Shown piece by piece: positions 1 through 11,737 of a DNA stretch of 64,000 bases. Below the pieces are notes generated by a model. The model was not told where the DNA came from. It did no database searches and worked only from the letters and a program-made list of their open reading frames with translations. The DNA is from Xenoacremonium recifei (Eukaryota; Ascomycota; Sordariomycetes; Hypocreales; Nectriaceae): NCBI GenBank assembly GCA_012184525.1, contig WOFQ01000031.1, positions 186,001 to 250,000 of the forward strand. Reading direction: 5' to 3'. Position 1 is the first letter of the stretch; every line of letters starts with the position of its first letter. Made by a program: the position numbers and the translations under genes.

Positions 1-166
1 GACAAAGATACATAAACCAGGCATTGGCCATCAATTTAGAATCTCAGAAAACATCACAAACACAGCTCATCATCTAGCGATCAGTTCACAATCAAGCCAC
101 AAAGGTTTATTACTACTTTGTTTACACCAACATTTCCCCAAGACAACATCTTCCAACACTACCAAA

Positions 167-1263
167 ATGCCCGGCACTATCAGCACCACTAAACAGTTCC
201 TCTGCCCCGCTGAGGCTAAGTTCACTGAGAAGGATGTCCCTGACTTGAGCGGCAAGGTAAGACGGACAGGAGTTCGCATCGAAACTTATTATCGAGCCCA
301 AGGTTACTGACACTAGCATAGGTCACCATCGTCACTGGTTCAAATACCGGTCTCGGCAAGGAAATCGCCCAGATTTTGTACTCCAAGAACGCGACCGTCT
401 ACATGATGGCCCGCTCAGAGGACAAAACCCTCCAGGCCATGCAGAGCATCAAAGATGCTGTCCCCGGATCAACTGGACAGATGCACTTCATCCGTCTCGA
501 TCTCTCTGATCTTTCGACAATCAAGAAGTCAGCACAGGCTTTCATCGCCCGAGAACAACAACTTCATCTGCTTTTTAACAACGCCGGTGTTGGCTACCCA
601 GAGAAGGGTGCCACTACCAAGCAGGGATATGAGCTTCAGCTTGGCGTCAACTGTCTTGGGCCCTTCGCCTTCACCGAGCTCCTGATGCCCACTCTCGCCG
701 CAACTGCCAAGGTTTCGCCAGCTGAGAGCGTTCGAATTGTCTGGGTCTCGTCATCGGCCGCTGAGGCAGTCAGCCCTAGAGATTATGTGGAAAATCTGCC
801 CAATGTTATGGAGAGGAATGCCTTCGACAAGTACGGAATCAGCAAACTCGGAAACTACCTACACGGAGCGGAGTTTGCAGCGCGCTACAAGTCTGAAGGT
901 GTCATTTCGACATCTCTTAACCCCGGCGCTCTGGATTCAGACTTCTGGCGCAACCAGGGCAGCATCACTACCTACTTGTTGCAGAAGACCCTTCTTCACC
1001 CGCCCGTTTACGGGGCTTACACCTGTCTGTTTGCAGGCTTCTCTCCCGAAGTCACGATCGAGAGATCTGGTAGTTACAGTGAGTAATCCTTACGGGCGCT
1101 TCTTGAGGTAATCGCTAATTATAGAACAGTTGCTCCGTGGGGAAAGATTTGGAATATCTCTAAAGAGATGGTAGAGGCCGCAAAGACGAAGAAGCAAGGT
1201 GGAACCGGAATTGCGAAGCAGTTCTGGGAATGGAGCGACGAGCAAGTCAAGCCCTATCTCTGA
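167..1263 (+). CDS. Short-chain dehydrogenase/reductase (SDR)
   Basis: Predicted NAD(P)-dependent SDR of 326 residues, of the retinol-dehydrogenase/WW-oxidoreductase-like group common in fungi; substrate unknown. Exons 167-256, 322-1078 and 1130-1263; both introns are GT-AG and keep phase. The ATG at 167 has an ACCAAAATG context. The Rossmann motif TGSNTGLG is at residues 35-42, NNAG at 116-119, the catalytic Ser in the VWVSSSAA strand near 173, and the YxxxK pair (YGISK) at 201-205. The spliced C-terminus, APWGKIW followed by a Trp-rich end, is typical of this fungal subgroup. It is complete, with no regulator or pathway partner next to it. The fold is certain; the reaction is not. Confidence 0.9.
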
Positions 1264-1438
1264 TACCTCTTACAGACGTTTTTTTGTGATTCCCACGGCG
1301 TTCTCGGTCGGGTTTTCTTTGCTGTAGCAATTCTCGCATATAGACTTTGAGTCTTTGATAGAATAATTTTTATTGACAAGATCCATTCGCCTTCCAACTA
1401 GCAAGAGTCTTCAGCAGCAATGCCCCCTCATCAAATAG

Positions 1439-2550
1439 TTACCACAGTCCTCGGCTTCGAGAATCTCCGCTTAGCTCGTGTGCTGCAACCGGACTGTCAC
1501 TGTGGAGCATAAACGGCTGTTGTTGAGCAGACAATTCAGGATAAGGCGGCACAATCGAAGTATTTGCCATCTCGTACCGATTTGGGGCCGGGGGACCGTT
1601 CATCTCGAAGGGTTCAGACTGAATGTCCGGATTTACAGGGCTGGTGTTCTTCTGTTCGTCTTTCTGCCCTCCTCTCTGTCGGACACGCAGAAGTATGAAG
1701 CCAGCGAGTCCGACTGCAGCAAGCCCGACCACTCCGCCGACAACACCGCCAACAATGGCACCAGTATTAGATTTTTTGCTGCTTCCATTATCTTTGTTTG
1801 GACTGAAATCGCCTCCAAGACTTGGAGTATTGATAGAGGTCGTCGTAGTAGTGGTACTGTGAGTCGATGACCGCGTGTAGGTACTCGATTCCGCAGTCGT
1901 CGAATCCACTGTTTCTATTGAAACCGAGTATGATGCATATATGGATGTCCAACCAGTCACTTGGGTCGTGTATGCTTCAGCGTTCAAGAGCGCAACGGAT
2001 TCCCGGCTGCCAACGTCGGCGCAGGCGTAGCCCTCTAGCCCTCCCGTGTAAGTGTAGGTATAGCAATACGGCTCGGACGTTTGCGTACTACAGTTGTAGT
2101 AGAAGCAAAGATATTAGTAGCTAGGCAATGATATTGGTGTAGGGTCTCTTACCACAACCACATCATTGGGTCACTTCTGCATGCTTCGTCACATATGTCC
2201 GAGTTAAGCGCATCGGTCCTGTCGAGGCATCTCCTCTTCATTCCTTCTAGGACACAGAAGACCCGATTATAGTATTCTGCTTCCCATGAACAGCGGTAGT
2301 CGGTGAAGCATGTTACCGCCACTCCAGGTGAAGTCGACAGATATCCGCAGGTGTTGTCTGGCGCAACCGTGATCGTAACGACATTCGGCGGTGCAGTTAC
2401 ATCGGAAGAGTAGGGAAGAATAGAGAGTTGCGCAGTAGATGCAGCCCTTTTGATCTTGTTTTGCGCAGTATTCGCTACTACAACAGTAAACCCTATAGCG
2501 TAAAAGAGTAGAATAGGATTCCACGTGATGGACCCCTCGAAATACATCAT
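1439..2550 (-). CDS. Single-pass surface protein with Cys-rich ectodomain
   Basis: Fungal surface protein of unknown function. Exons (reverse strand) 2550-2153 and 2087-1439; the intron at 2088-2152 has a GTAAGAG donor and a CTGTAG acceptor and restores frame. The proposed N-terminus has a hydrophobic signal segment (ILLFYAIGFTVVVA), followed by a Cys-containing ectodomain (TCGYLS, TCFTDYRC, PYCYTYTYTGG, YACADVGS), then a Ser/Thr-rich stalk. One strong membrane helix (GAIVGGVVGGVVGLAAVGL) precedes a basic stop-transfer (RVRQRGGQ) and a Pro-rich cytosolic tail. This resembles the many fungal sensor-like proteins with a glycine-zipper helix. The start is uncertain: the frame stays open up to 2772 and an upstream exon could exist. 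No known enzyme domain was recognised. Confidence 0.7.
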
Positions 2551-3474
2551 CCTTGCTTCGGAAAAGCTCCGATGACGGCTTAATTCTCCTTGCGAAAAAG
2601 AAGACTCCTCAAACATTGCTCTAGAGTCTAAGGGGCGGGATGGCACTTTTCCTTCGAATCTTAAGTACCATCTTCGTTTTTTCTTGTCATCTGACCAATT
2701 CAATATTCTCATGACTCTGGTGTGATTTCGCGGGGTGGTGGTGCTGTGGCTTGCGGCTGAGGTCTTGGCCAAGTCAAAATGCCTCGGCGCAGCAAAACGT
2801 ACTCGGGTGACCTGGAAACGAATAAAGCATCCAATTTGCTAGGAGGTGCTTTCGTCGTTGAAATAAACTAGGATATCCACCAAAGATGCTTATTTAACCC
2901 ACTGTTATTCTGATGCAGCAAATAACGTCCGTTTGTCGACGGAGGACGACTGCTATTCCATGCGCAAGAATGCTGTCTTGTCCGTGTTTTCCCACACTCC
3001 CAGTCGATCATCTGATTAGTACAATCGCATTAAATATTACTCCTAGAAATTACACATTCATAGTCTATTAGAAGAGAATTTACTGGGGCGAAATTCCCTT
3101 CCCCAGTTCCCCTCCCCCAGATTTGAGGCCTGCCACGTCGGTAAGTCTATTTAGCCCACGCTTACGCATGCATGTTGCATTTTTGACAGTCTGGAACTCG
3201 GTGATGTCAGCTTTGTCGTATTTAGTATGGCAGCTGATCTAAGCGATTGGACGTTATGGACTGTGGCTGTGGCTGATGTACACTGAGGTGGTAGCGAGGA
3301 CGGAGTGAGGTGGCAGTGTCAGAATGAGGCGGCAGGCAGAAAACGCAAGGCGACCAAGCGAGGCATCGGGCTCTCGAATGTCTGCCGATACTTGATATAT
3401 CGTGAGGATGCGATCTAACCCTTCTTACGCCATGCTCATCCAGAATTTCGCCATCAACAAAGACGTCCCTTTCA
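2551..3474. other. Divergent intergenic region
   Basis: Holds the upstream regions of the surface-protein gene (leftward) and the ankyrin gene (rightward). The part 2551-2772 remains open in the frame of the surface protein and could be an N-terminal extension or leader. An AT-rich patch lies around 3030-3080. No separate gene seen. Confidence 0.5.
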
Positions 3475-6350
3475 ATGGAGGTCATCGGGTCAATTGCGTC
3501 CTTCATTGCCATTGGGCAGGCCGTCTCGTCTGTCCCGAAGATTATCCAATTCTTCCGTACATTGCCGGAAGTTCAGAGTGAAGTGGCATTTTTACTCAAT
3601 GAGGTACGTAGCTAGGACTGGCCTGGCGTCGCAGACTACTCACCTAAGTGCTATAGCTTGAGACAATCCGGCTTACGCATCAACACATGGATGAACTTGT
3701 CAAGTCCACTGTGTCGGATCCTAAGAATGGCCTTCCGAGCCAGATAGACACTTGCCTGCTTGACCAAGCCGCAGGCGAATTGAAGGATGTGATTGGTGCA
3801 CTCGAAGACTTTTGCCGTCAATCCTGCGCACCAGCATATCCAGATCAGCAGCCTGGCCGGCGTAAAAAGCTACTCTGGATGTGGAAAAAACACAACTTGC
3901 AGACTATTTACCAGAGAGTTCAACGAGTGAGATTGATGCTACAGGTGTCTCTTAGCAGTGTCACAATTGGCCTCCAATCGTTAGTATCCTATTCTAATGC
4001 CCTTACAACATTCTTGGCGACGGTTGTATGGGGAATCCATGCTAATTAATTACTAGATCTCAAACAAAGCTCATCTTAGAGCTGCGTGAGGTGAGCCAAT
4101 CATCGTTTGTAACACTCAATGATGGAATCAACAGTCTACGTCTCATGGTAGATTCCTTGTCGGATAAAAAGCCCACGACAGTAACTACACCAACCCCGAG
4201 GATGAAGCCATACGATGAGGAACCTCCGGGCCCAGAAACAACAGGGTCTTTGCCAATAGGAAATGTTGATGAGGCACTTTCATCATTAGTCACAAAGTCC
4301 AGTCATACGGAGCTCCTTCAGATACAGACTTCGTTTCTTCCGGCTTGCTCTTCGAATTGCCCTTGTCAATGCCACATGCGCACGCAGTCAGACTTCAGCC
4401 CTCGGATCCTCCCCTCTCTCCTCGGTTCTGCATTCTTTAGGTACAATATCGCGCCGGTTCTCAAACGCTCGAAATGCAATGAGCACGGGTGTCGGCGTTT
4501 CGGATCGTCAATCTCGTTCACGTACTTGTTCCCTGCTTGGCTTTGCGCAAAGAGCTTTACCTTGAGCCTCGCCTTTGGTGGCACTGCCAACATTGAGGCA
4601 TCTCTTCACTTTACTACAGGCCGAATTCTTTCTGCCCATGATCCCATACGAGCCTATCTTCGACACAGCACTGTCGACCAGATCCAGAGCAGCGGAGTGC
4701 TTCAGCACGCGTATCGACCATGGGATACATTCCTCGATGGCGAATTCATCATTCAGGTATATAATCTTAGGCTAGTGAATGAATAGGAAGCTAATTGGAA
4801 CGAAGAGAACTCTTCAATATGGAAACTTCAAGCTCACTGCTTTCTTCCTTCAATACTGGAAGTCATCCTTTCTGAAAGGAGGTTGTGATCGGTACGTCAA
4901 GATGCCAAAACCCGCATTTGTATTATAATTCGAAAGATCTTTCCTTTGGTAACTAAGATTACGAGTTTAGTATGATTCTAGACGCAGCACATGAATTGAG
5001 AGAAGCAACACAGCAGCCGAAACAAGACGAGAAAGAATGGGTTCTTCAGAAGATTCTGGATTACGATGCTGACCCTGAAGCTTACGTCAAATCCGCAATT
5101 CATGAGGCGATTCTCCAAGATGATCATAAGGCCCTTTGTGACAGCATTCTCCGTCACCGAACCTCCATCAATGCTCTCGACAATGCAGGTTCAGCACCAA
5201 TTCACCTCGCTATTCGGATGAAGAGCATCAAAAGCCTCGAAACGCTGCTCTTAGCCGGCGCAGACATGAATATGCGCAACCGACGGGGCTTGACGCCGTT
5301 GAGTCTCGCTTCCAGTCCAGGCACCGCTGTTCCAGGGTGTGCTCGGAGACTCATCGACCTTGGTTGCGATGCCAAGATAGCGGATACTAGTAACGACACA
5401 GCCTTGCATCACGCGATGAGGTGTCATGGTTCAGAGTGGGCTGGCATTATTGAAACGCTACTAGAGCGCGATAACTCTCTAGCGTCACGTCGAGGATATG
5501 TTGGTCGAACGCCAATATTTGCTCTCGCGTGGTGCCCTGAGGGAGATCCCGACACGTTACTTCGGAAGCTTCAAGCACTACTGTCGGCGGGGGCAGATAT
5601 TGACGCTGTCGATGATTACGGAGATACTGCTATTATCTCAGCGATCATATATGACAAATTAGAGTGTATAAAGGCTTTGATAGAAGCGGGATCAAGCCTA
5701 AAACTGCACTTTCAAGGCGGCCAGAATATTTTGCACTTCGCTGCTCGATATTCCACTGCGGGGGTTCTCTCTTTTCTTGAACATCAAGACTTGTCTCAAG
5801 TTGACGAAGAACGTCTTGATGATGAGGGAAAGTCACCGTGGGATCTCTTTATGCAGGTTCTTCGCGGTGGTAGCGAAAGGGACGGCTATCGAAAGCCAGA
5901 CCCGGATGACTCGGCAGCATTTGGGAGGCTTTACAAAAGCGTGCGTGATCAAAACCATGGGAGAGAGACATTCATACTGAGTGAGGTCTTGAATATGGCC
6001 AGAAAAGCAGATGAGACGGGGATTGAGACATTAAAGCCCTTGATCGAAGAAAAACACAGACTAGGAAAGACGATCGAGGCAAAGACTTATGAGGTCGTGG
6101 TCCTCCAGATTCGAGAGGGAATGTGGGAGGCAGCAGTTGAGTCAATTGAAGAGAGGCTGGAGGTTCTTTCAGACGAAATATCGAGACACCCACTTGAAGG
6201 TAAGTTGGAAGGAGTATAACAGAATTCGCGCGTCTGTGTATAAAGTCATTTTCATAATCAGTCAACCAAAGCCAAAGCTTCCTTCAGACCAAAACGCTTC
6301 TATGTGACATCCATAAAGGGTCTATAGGTTCGTATTTACATGAAAAGTAA
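3475..6350 (+). CDS. Ankyrin-repeat protein with fungal STAND-type N-terminus
   Basis: Six-exon model of 851 residues: 3475-3603, 3657-3979, 4057-4756, 4806-4891, 4971-6199, 6262-6350. Every junction is GT-AG and keeps phase; the third intron (49 nt, acceptor at 4805) is the least certain. The first ~45 residues (MEVIGSIASFIAIGQAVSS) match the helical N-terminus shared by fungal NACHT and ankyrin proteins. A Cys-rich middle (CSSNCPCQCH, then a Cys/aromatic stretch) follows, then ankyrin repeats at about residues 486-700 (SAPIHLAIR, LLLAGADMNMRNRRGLTPL, LLSAGADIDAVDDYGDTAI, GQNILHFAA). The C-terminus is charged and helical. The last intron is proposed because GTAAGT at 6200 and a clean acceptor at 6261 open a further 30 codons; unspliced, the gene would end at 6219. 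The role is probably protein interaction, perhaps non-self recognition (inference). Confidence 0.78.
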
Positions 6351-6431
6351 TATAATAAGAAGATTTACAGAATCAAAGTCGATCGTAGTCTTAAAGCCTC
6401 TCCACCAAATACATTCCTTTTCAGGACGTAT

Positions 6432-7629
6432 CTAAAGTCGGAACCCATTACCCCAACCATGGTGATGCCCGCGATGGCGCCACGGGCCAGACAAAGATCC
6501 AGGTGTACCCGTAGGAGACGCAGCGCCAGCAGCGCTTGAAGCCCCTGGAGTCTGAAAGAACCCAGTCGTGGCGCCAGTAGGTTGCGCCGCTCCAGAAGGC
6601 TGACCGCCGAAACCAGTCGGCTGAGCACCAGAGCCGCCATTCTGTACAGGTGTAGGTTAGCATCTGTCGTTTCTTTCAAGCAGCTGCATAGTTTCACAGA
6701 ATGCTTACCGGCTGAGCTCCAGGGGTGGAATAAAAGACTGGCGTAGCCAAAGACGGAGCAGGTGTGGACTGGACAAGGGTTACCATAGTGGTGGGAGCGT
6801 AGGTAGCCACAGGCGAGACGTATGTTGGGGTAGCAACAACAGCGACAGTAGACTCCTCAACCTCAGCAGCAGCGGAAGATGAGCTGTCAGAAGTACCATT
6901 GTCGACCATTGGAGGGATTGTAATTTTAGCAATGGTCCAGGTCTTGCCACCATCTGAGCTGGTCATGTCGGTGTACACAACACCTTCGCTTGCGCCAAGG
7001 GTATCTACAAAGCTCTCATCCGCCTCCTCGAGGATGATGGTAGAGTTCTCATAATACTGGTAGTCTGAAGTGCCCGTACAAGCGTGGCCGCTGTAGGTGT
7101 TGCACTCCAGAGCGGTGCCCCAGCCGAGCATGGTTCCGGAGGTCTTATTGTATGTTGAAAGAAGCTCTCCGGTCACGGCATCCTTCATAGTCTGAAGCCA
7201 GAGGTATGTCGACTTGTCAACCAGAGTGTACTCAAGTAGGATGCCATTCTCATAGTTAGGGTCGGCGGTCGTGAGTGTTCCGACGAACTGGTTCGGGTTT
7301 CCGGAGGCATCATTTCCATACACCTCGGAAGAAACACACCAAGCCGTGTCGGCGTACTCTCCAGAGCATTCTGACTCTCCGGCAGGATAAGAGCCAATAA
7401 TAGACTGGATCAGGTCTCCGGTGCCGTTGGAGATACCGAGCCAAGTGAAGAGACCACCTTCTTGACCCGTGGGCATCTTACCCGGATAAATGGTCGTCGT
7501 AGTCTGGGTGATAGTGTATTTCGCTGGTCCTAAGGAGAACGCCGGACCCCAAGAGTCCCGCTTAACGAACATGTTGGCGCTGGCAGACGCCGCCAAGGAC
7601 AAGAGCGTGAGAGCAGATTTCGCGGCCAT
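6432..7629 (-). CDS. Secreted protein with Ser/Pro/Gly-rich and His-rich tail
   Basis: Predicted extracellular protein of 376 residues; function unknown. Exons 7629-6709 and 6641-6432; the intron (GTAAGC to TGTACAG, 67 nt) keeps phase, and without it the protein would stop shortly after AQP. The signal peptide is about residues 1-18 (ALTLLSLAASASA), followed by a KR processing site. The body has paired cysteines (SECSGEYADTAWC, ECNTYSGHAC), several N-x-S/T sites and repeated Trp (LFTWLGISN, YLWLQTM, MLGWGTA), suggesting a beta-sandwich. The C-terminal third is low complexity: a Ser/Ala linker, Val/Thr/Pro repeats, then GAQPTGFGGQPSGA-type repeats ending in HRGHHHGWGNGFRL. There is no GPI signal. 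The WLGISN stretch vaguely recalls glutamic peptidases, but no catalytic pair could be assigned. Confidence 0.8.
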
Positions 7630-8568
7630 GTTGTATATTGTTTGTGGAGGAATGAGAGTACACTGAAAAGACTTGAAAGACTATAAAGTATTTGCCAGCA
7701 AGTAACGAATGCGATATCCCGAGAAGGGTTTGAAAAGAACGAAAGGAAGAAATCAAGGCCCTGCCTGTTGTTGCTAAGCTGAGATGCTGCAAAACGAGAA
7801 TCCTCGCGAGGGCAGCGTCGAGTCTTTTGTATTTCTTCGTTACCCACACTCCCGGGATAGCAGTAGACGGAGTTTCGGCCTCTCGTTCGTGTTGATCTCG
7901 TTTACACCAAACAAAAAAGGCGATCAGCTTCTGGACTTCGGCACCACCCTTGTCGGGATCGGTGGAGTACCGCCAACTCTGTAACATCAGTCGTCTTCCA
8001 CCAATGGGGATATTGTCCGTGCTTCGTGCCGTCACGCAATTCGAGAAATGGCAGACGGGACTGAACGAGGCCCTTTTGTTCTTGTTTCATGGAAATGAAC
8101 CATGGTTTCATTGCGACAAAATGACCCGATCGAATACGATCCGTAGATCATAACAGGGGTAGCGGCACTCCACGAATGAAGATAGTTCAGACGGAAGACC
8201 CATATCAAGCCCAACCACTATTAGTACTCATCAGACATGACAAACAAAATGGCTTCGAGGACCAACTCTCCTCTTAACAGTCACGCAGTTTAAAATATCA
8301 TTTCAACCCATCGAAACAGCCTATTGCCTTGATGTCGCGCTGTCTTCCGGACTTTTCATCTCGCGGGGAGCGAGCCAGGAGTTAACTAGGGAGGGCTCTT
8401 AACTCCGTCACGAATCATCTTACACATTCAAACTCGAGGCGTTTTCAGGGCAGATATAAAATGCTCTCATGCCTCGAGGTTCAATTTGAAGCTCTCACTG
8501 GATTCGTGTTGCTACATCTTGCTTGTTCATCATAATTGCCAGCTTCTGATGCACTAGTCTCCATCAAG
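7630..8568. promoter_or_regulatory. Divergent promoter region
   Basis: Lies between the secreted-protein gene (leftward) and the pyridoxal-reductase-like gene (rightward). Open frames here (for example 7784-7984 and 7950-8153) have no protein-like composition or splice support. TATAAAATG at 8455-8463 could serve the rightward gene, about 110 bp upstream of its ATG. Confidence 0.4.
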
Positions 8569-9600
8569 ATGCCTTCTACAACCCCGATCAACGGCTATGG
8601 CCTCTTGTCTCTGACATTTCGAGGTGACAAAAAGCCTCAGTCCGTGGCTTTCGAATGTCTACGTACCGCCCTTGAAGTTGGTGCCACGCACTGGAACGGC
8701 GGAGAGTTCTACGGTCCCCCAGACAACAATTCGTTGACTCTCCTCAATGCCTTTTATGAGGAACACCCTGAAGCCGTATCTCAAGTCACTCTCAATATCA
8801 AGGGAGCAACAAGACCGGGTTTTGTGGTCGATGGAAGCGCTAGCTACGTCAGGGAGAGCGTTGAGAACTGCTTGCGCATGCTTGGTCCGAGGGGCAAGAT
8901 CGATCAATTCGAGTGTGCGCGGCGCGACCACAATGTTCCGTTATCAGAGACTCTCGGCGAGCTCGCTAAACTCGTCGGTGAGGGAAAGATTGGAGGCGTG
9001 GCTCTATCTGAAGTGAACGCTGCCACCATCCGTGAAGCGGCCAAAATCACCAAGATCGCGGCTGTGGAAATTGAGTTGTCATTGACGCACACTGACGCTC
9101 TTCGCAATGGTGTGACAGAAGCGTGCAAAGAACTCGACATACCTATCTATGCGTGAGTTTCCATACATATTAGCCTCTAGTAGAAGATGTCTCAAGCATG
9201 ACTTAGTTATGCGCCGATTGGGCGTGGACTACTTTCGGGTGCTGTAACAAGCCCATCGGACCTTGCAAGTAACGATGCTCGCCGCATGTCGCCCCGCTTC
9301 CAGGAAGATAATTTGGCCATAAATATGCACTTGACTGAGGCTGTGCAGAAGATGGCATCAGGAAAAGGCTGTACTCCATCTCAGCTAGCTCTCTCCTGGC
9401 TCCATGCCCTATCACTTCGAGAGGACATGCCAACAATCATTCCTATTCCAGGAACCTCAAAGCCAGAACGAGTCAGGGAGAATGCCGTCGTCGTTCCCCT
9501 GACGGAAACAGATATGAAAGAGCTGGACAATATCATTCAGCAGTTCCCCATGTCCGGAAACCGCTATCATGACCATGGCATGAAACATGTGGATGGGTGA
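8569..9600 (+). CDS. Aldo/keto reductase, pyridoxal reductase-like
   Basis: Cytosolic NADPH-dependent aldo/keto reductase of the pyridoxal reductase group (fission yeast Plr1 and relatives), which reduces pyridoxal to pyridoxine. Exons 8569-9152 and 9207-9600; the intron has a GTGAGT donor and a CTTAG acceptor, giving IYAYAPIGRGLLSG across the joint. The start is ATG 8569 (CAAGATG). Group features: INGYGLLSLTFRG, HWNGGEFYG with the active-site Tyr, the strand Lys in NIKG, the VRESVENCLRMLG helix, DQFECARRDHNVP, GKIGGVALSEV and the cofactor loop PIPGTSKPERV. Length is about 326 residues, as usual for the family. It converges on the flavoprotein gene, whose stop lies 28 bp away. A broader role in reducing other aldehydes is possible. 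Confidence 0.88.
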
Positions 9601-9628
9601 AGGTATCTAAGTTCAGGTCTACATGTAT

Positions 9629-11197
9629 CTAAGTACTCCGAGCCTTAACTAAAGATGCAGCTGCCCTCCCAGCTCGTCTTCCAAACACAGCTCCGGATGT
9701 AAGACCACTTCCACCAGGATAATTGTCGTAAAATAGCCCTCCTACCATTTCTCCGGCACAAAATAGCCCTGGTATCCGGCGATTCGTGACCGCCGAGATA
9801 ACACCCGCGGTTTCTGGGTCAACAGCAAGACCTCCGAAGGTGAAGGTCACCCCACACGTTACCTTGATGGCTAAGAAAGGGCCTTGCCTGAGCGGCAGCG
9901 CCCAATTCGATTTCGGCAACGCGAGACGCTTGGTACTGGACTGCGTCGATAACCCGTCTTTAACTGACGGATCCCATCTACAGTTGGGGTGTTCTCTCTG
10001 AAAGGCGTTGGCGGCGTGGTTATAATTCTCGATCGTCTCAACAAATTTTCCTGGGTTCTGCAATCCATGAGGAACACATTTTTGTGCCAGTTCTTCGATT
10101 GACCATGCGACGATCTTCTCCACGCGCCCGTCACGATACTCTTCGTCTCGGAGCCACAGTATTGTTTGCGAGTCCCAGACTTGAAAGGCAACATGGCCGG
10201 GTTGGGCTAGAATCGCCTTGCCAAAGATGGCGTAAGTGTAGTTTCTCAGATCCAGGCCCTCGTCCACAAAGCGATCGCCGTTGGTGTTTAGCATCAAACC
10301 AAGAGGATATCCAGACTTGGTGAACTCGTTCGAAACAGATCTATCGCCACAGTTATCTGGGGCATTAGCGTCCCAGGCAACTGAGTGGCAGCCAGACCAA
10401 TTGCCAGCTTGCTTTGCGGATGCATCACGTATGGCCATCTCCAAGCATAGACCTGTATTGTAGGGCGTGCCTCTGACTTTAGCCAAGTCCCAGTTGGGCC
10501 CAAGGTATTGTGCCCGCATGCGTGGGTTGGCCTCAAAGCCTCCGGCGGCTAATATGACTGCGTCAGTGTTGATCTGCATTTCTATGCCATCTCCAGTCTC
10601 AACAATGACGGCCCGAACAGATCCCCTGGACGAATCAAAGACAAGCCGTTTCGCAGAAGTTGAGAAGACCACCTCTATTCCAAGAGCTCGCGCAGCTCGT
10701 TGATGGTCTTCAATAAGACCTTTGCCGCCATCCTGCGTCTTCAAAGACATTCCGCCCCAAAATTTGTACCGCGCCCCAACCTCATAAGCCTGGCGGTTAA
10801 AGGAAAGCTGAAATCTGACACCATGCTTTGCCAACCACTTTATCGCCTCATTGGAGTCATTCACCAAGGTGTCTGAGAGCTTGGGGTCTGAACGACCGTG
10901 ACAGATGCGAGCAATATCTTTTTCGAAGTCGGCGGCAGTATATGCGTCCATGTCAATCCGTTTTGCAGTGCCCTCGTCGACATTATTGACGATGGGTAGT
11001 AGATCCTCCAAGCCGTGATATACGGCTCTGAAGGCCCCAGCTGTGAAGTAAGTGTTCCCTCCAGCCCATTCCTTTGGGCAGGCATCGATTATCAGAACCC
11101 GACGGGCACCGGATTCCGCGGCAGATATCGCGGCGCAGAATCCCGCATTACCGCCTCCGATGATCAAAACGTCAACACCAGTTACTTGCAGAGCCAT
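9629..11197 (-). CDS. FAD-dependent dehydrogenase, tricarballylate dehydrogenase (TcuA)-like
   Basis: Intronless gene for a 522-residue flavoprotein of the fumarate reductase/succinate dehydrogenase superfamily, closest in motif layout to tricarballylate dehydrogenases (TcuA) and other FAD_binding_2 enzymes. The first ATG is at 11197; the open frame upstream begins only with TTG. The dinucleotide fold is DVLIIGGGNAGFCAAISAAE at residues 8-27, then the FAD loop with GGNTYFTAGAFR. ILAAGGFEANPRMR, LGLMLNTNGDRFVDEG and the C-terminal FAD contact NYPGGSGLTSGAVFGRRAG are all present. The likely reaction is desaturation or reduction of a small carboxylate; the acceptor is unknown. The Zn2Cys6 regulator 540 bp upstream on the same strand is a plausible controller (inference). 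Confidence 0.88.
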   Translation of the reverse strand: MALQVTGVDVLIIGGGNAGFCAAISAAESGARRVLIIDACPKEWAGGNTYFTAGAFRAVYHGLEDLLPIVNNVDEGTAKRIDMDAYTAADFEKDIARICHGRSDPKLSDTLVNDSNEAIKWLAKHGVRFQLSFNRQAYEVGARYKFWGGMSLKTQDGGKGLIEDHQRAARALGIEVVFSTSAKRLVFDSSRGSVRAVIVETGDGIEMQINTDAVILAAGGFEANPRMRAQYLGPNWDLAKVRGTPYNTGLCLEMAIRDASAKQAGNWSGCHSVAWDANAPDNCGDRSVSNEFTKSGYPLGLMLNTNGDRFVDEGLDLRNYTYAIFGKAILAQPGHVAFQVWDSQTILWLRDEEYRDGRVEKIVAWSIEELAQKCVPHGLQNPGKFVETIENYNHAANAFQREHPNCRWDPSVKDGLSTQSSTKRLALPKSNWALPLRQGPFLAIKVTCGVTFTFGGLAVDPETAGVISAVTNRRIPGLFCAGEMVGGLFYDNYPGGSGLTSGAVFGRRAGRAAASLVKARST

Positions 11198-11737
11198 GTG
11201 AGTAAAGAAGAAGACCAATGGTTGGGGCGAGTGTGAGTCCAAAGGAAGAACGAACCTCCGTCAGACGAACTTAATCGGCCTTCTACATCTTCACTTGCGG
11301 GGACTGAAGATTGTTCAGGGCCGGGCATTTTGTATTTACACTCGTGTTGCTCTCGGCGAGAAATTGGGATTTCGAGTGGTCGCGATACGAATGTTGTTTG
11401 ATCCTACGAGCTGCTCCGCATTAGTCGGAGATTCAAAACCCGGCGGTGATAAATGAGATATTGTCACGGACGTCGATGACCCGTTGTATTTTATCCACAT
11501 AGTGATGACGGCGGTGGACTATGCGAAACGGAGATTTCGACATTCAGGGTAGATCAATCCTAATGGAAACCTATGCGGGAGACCAAACCCCGAGATTATT
11601 CAGAGCATTCTCCGAGAGGTCCGACGACTAGGCTAACATAAAGTCATTTATTGTATCTGTTGCGTGCTAGTCTATCGTATGCGTCTATAAATAAAAGAGA
11701 ATCCGCTTGCTCATAGTCATTCTAATCTTTCCCAAAT
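11198..11737. other. Intergenic region upstream of the flavoprotein gene
   Basis: Promoter of the flavoprotein gene and 3' flank of the regulator gene. Contains several CGG/CCG triplets (for example around 11270, 11440 and 11510), possible Zn2Cys6 contact sites. No gene seen. Confidence 0.4.

Noticed and set aside
4783..4785. TAG in frame after the third exon of the ankyrin gene, resembling the two other interrupted genes
   Set aside because: A GT donor at 4757 and a phase-correct acceptor at 4805 place it in a 49-nt intron, and the spliced reading (RTLQYGNFKL) is more protein-like than continuing through the stop.
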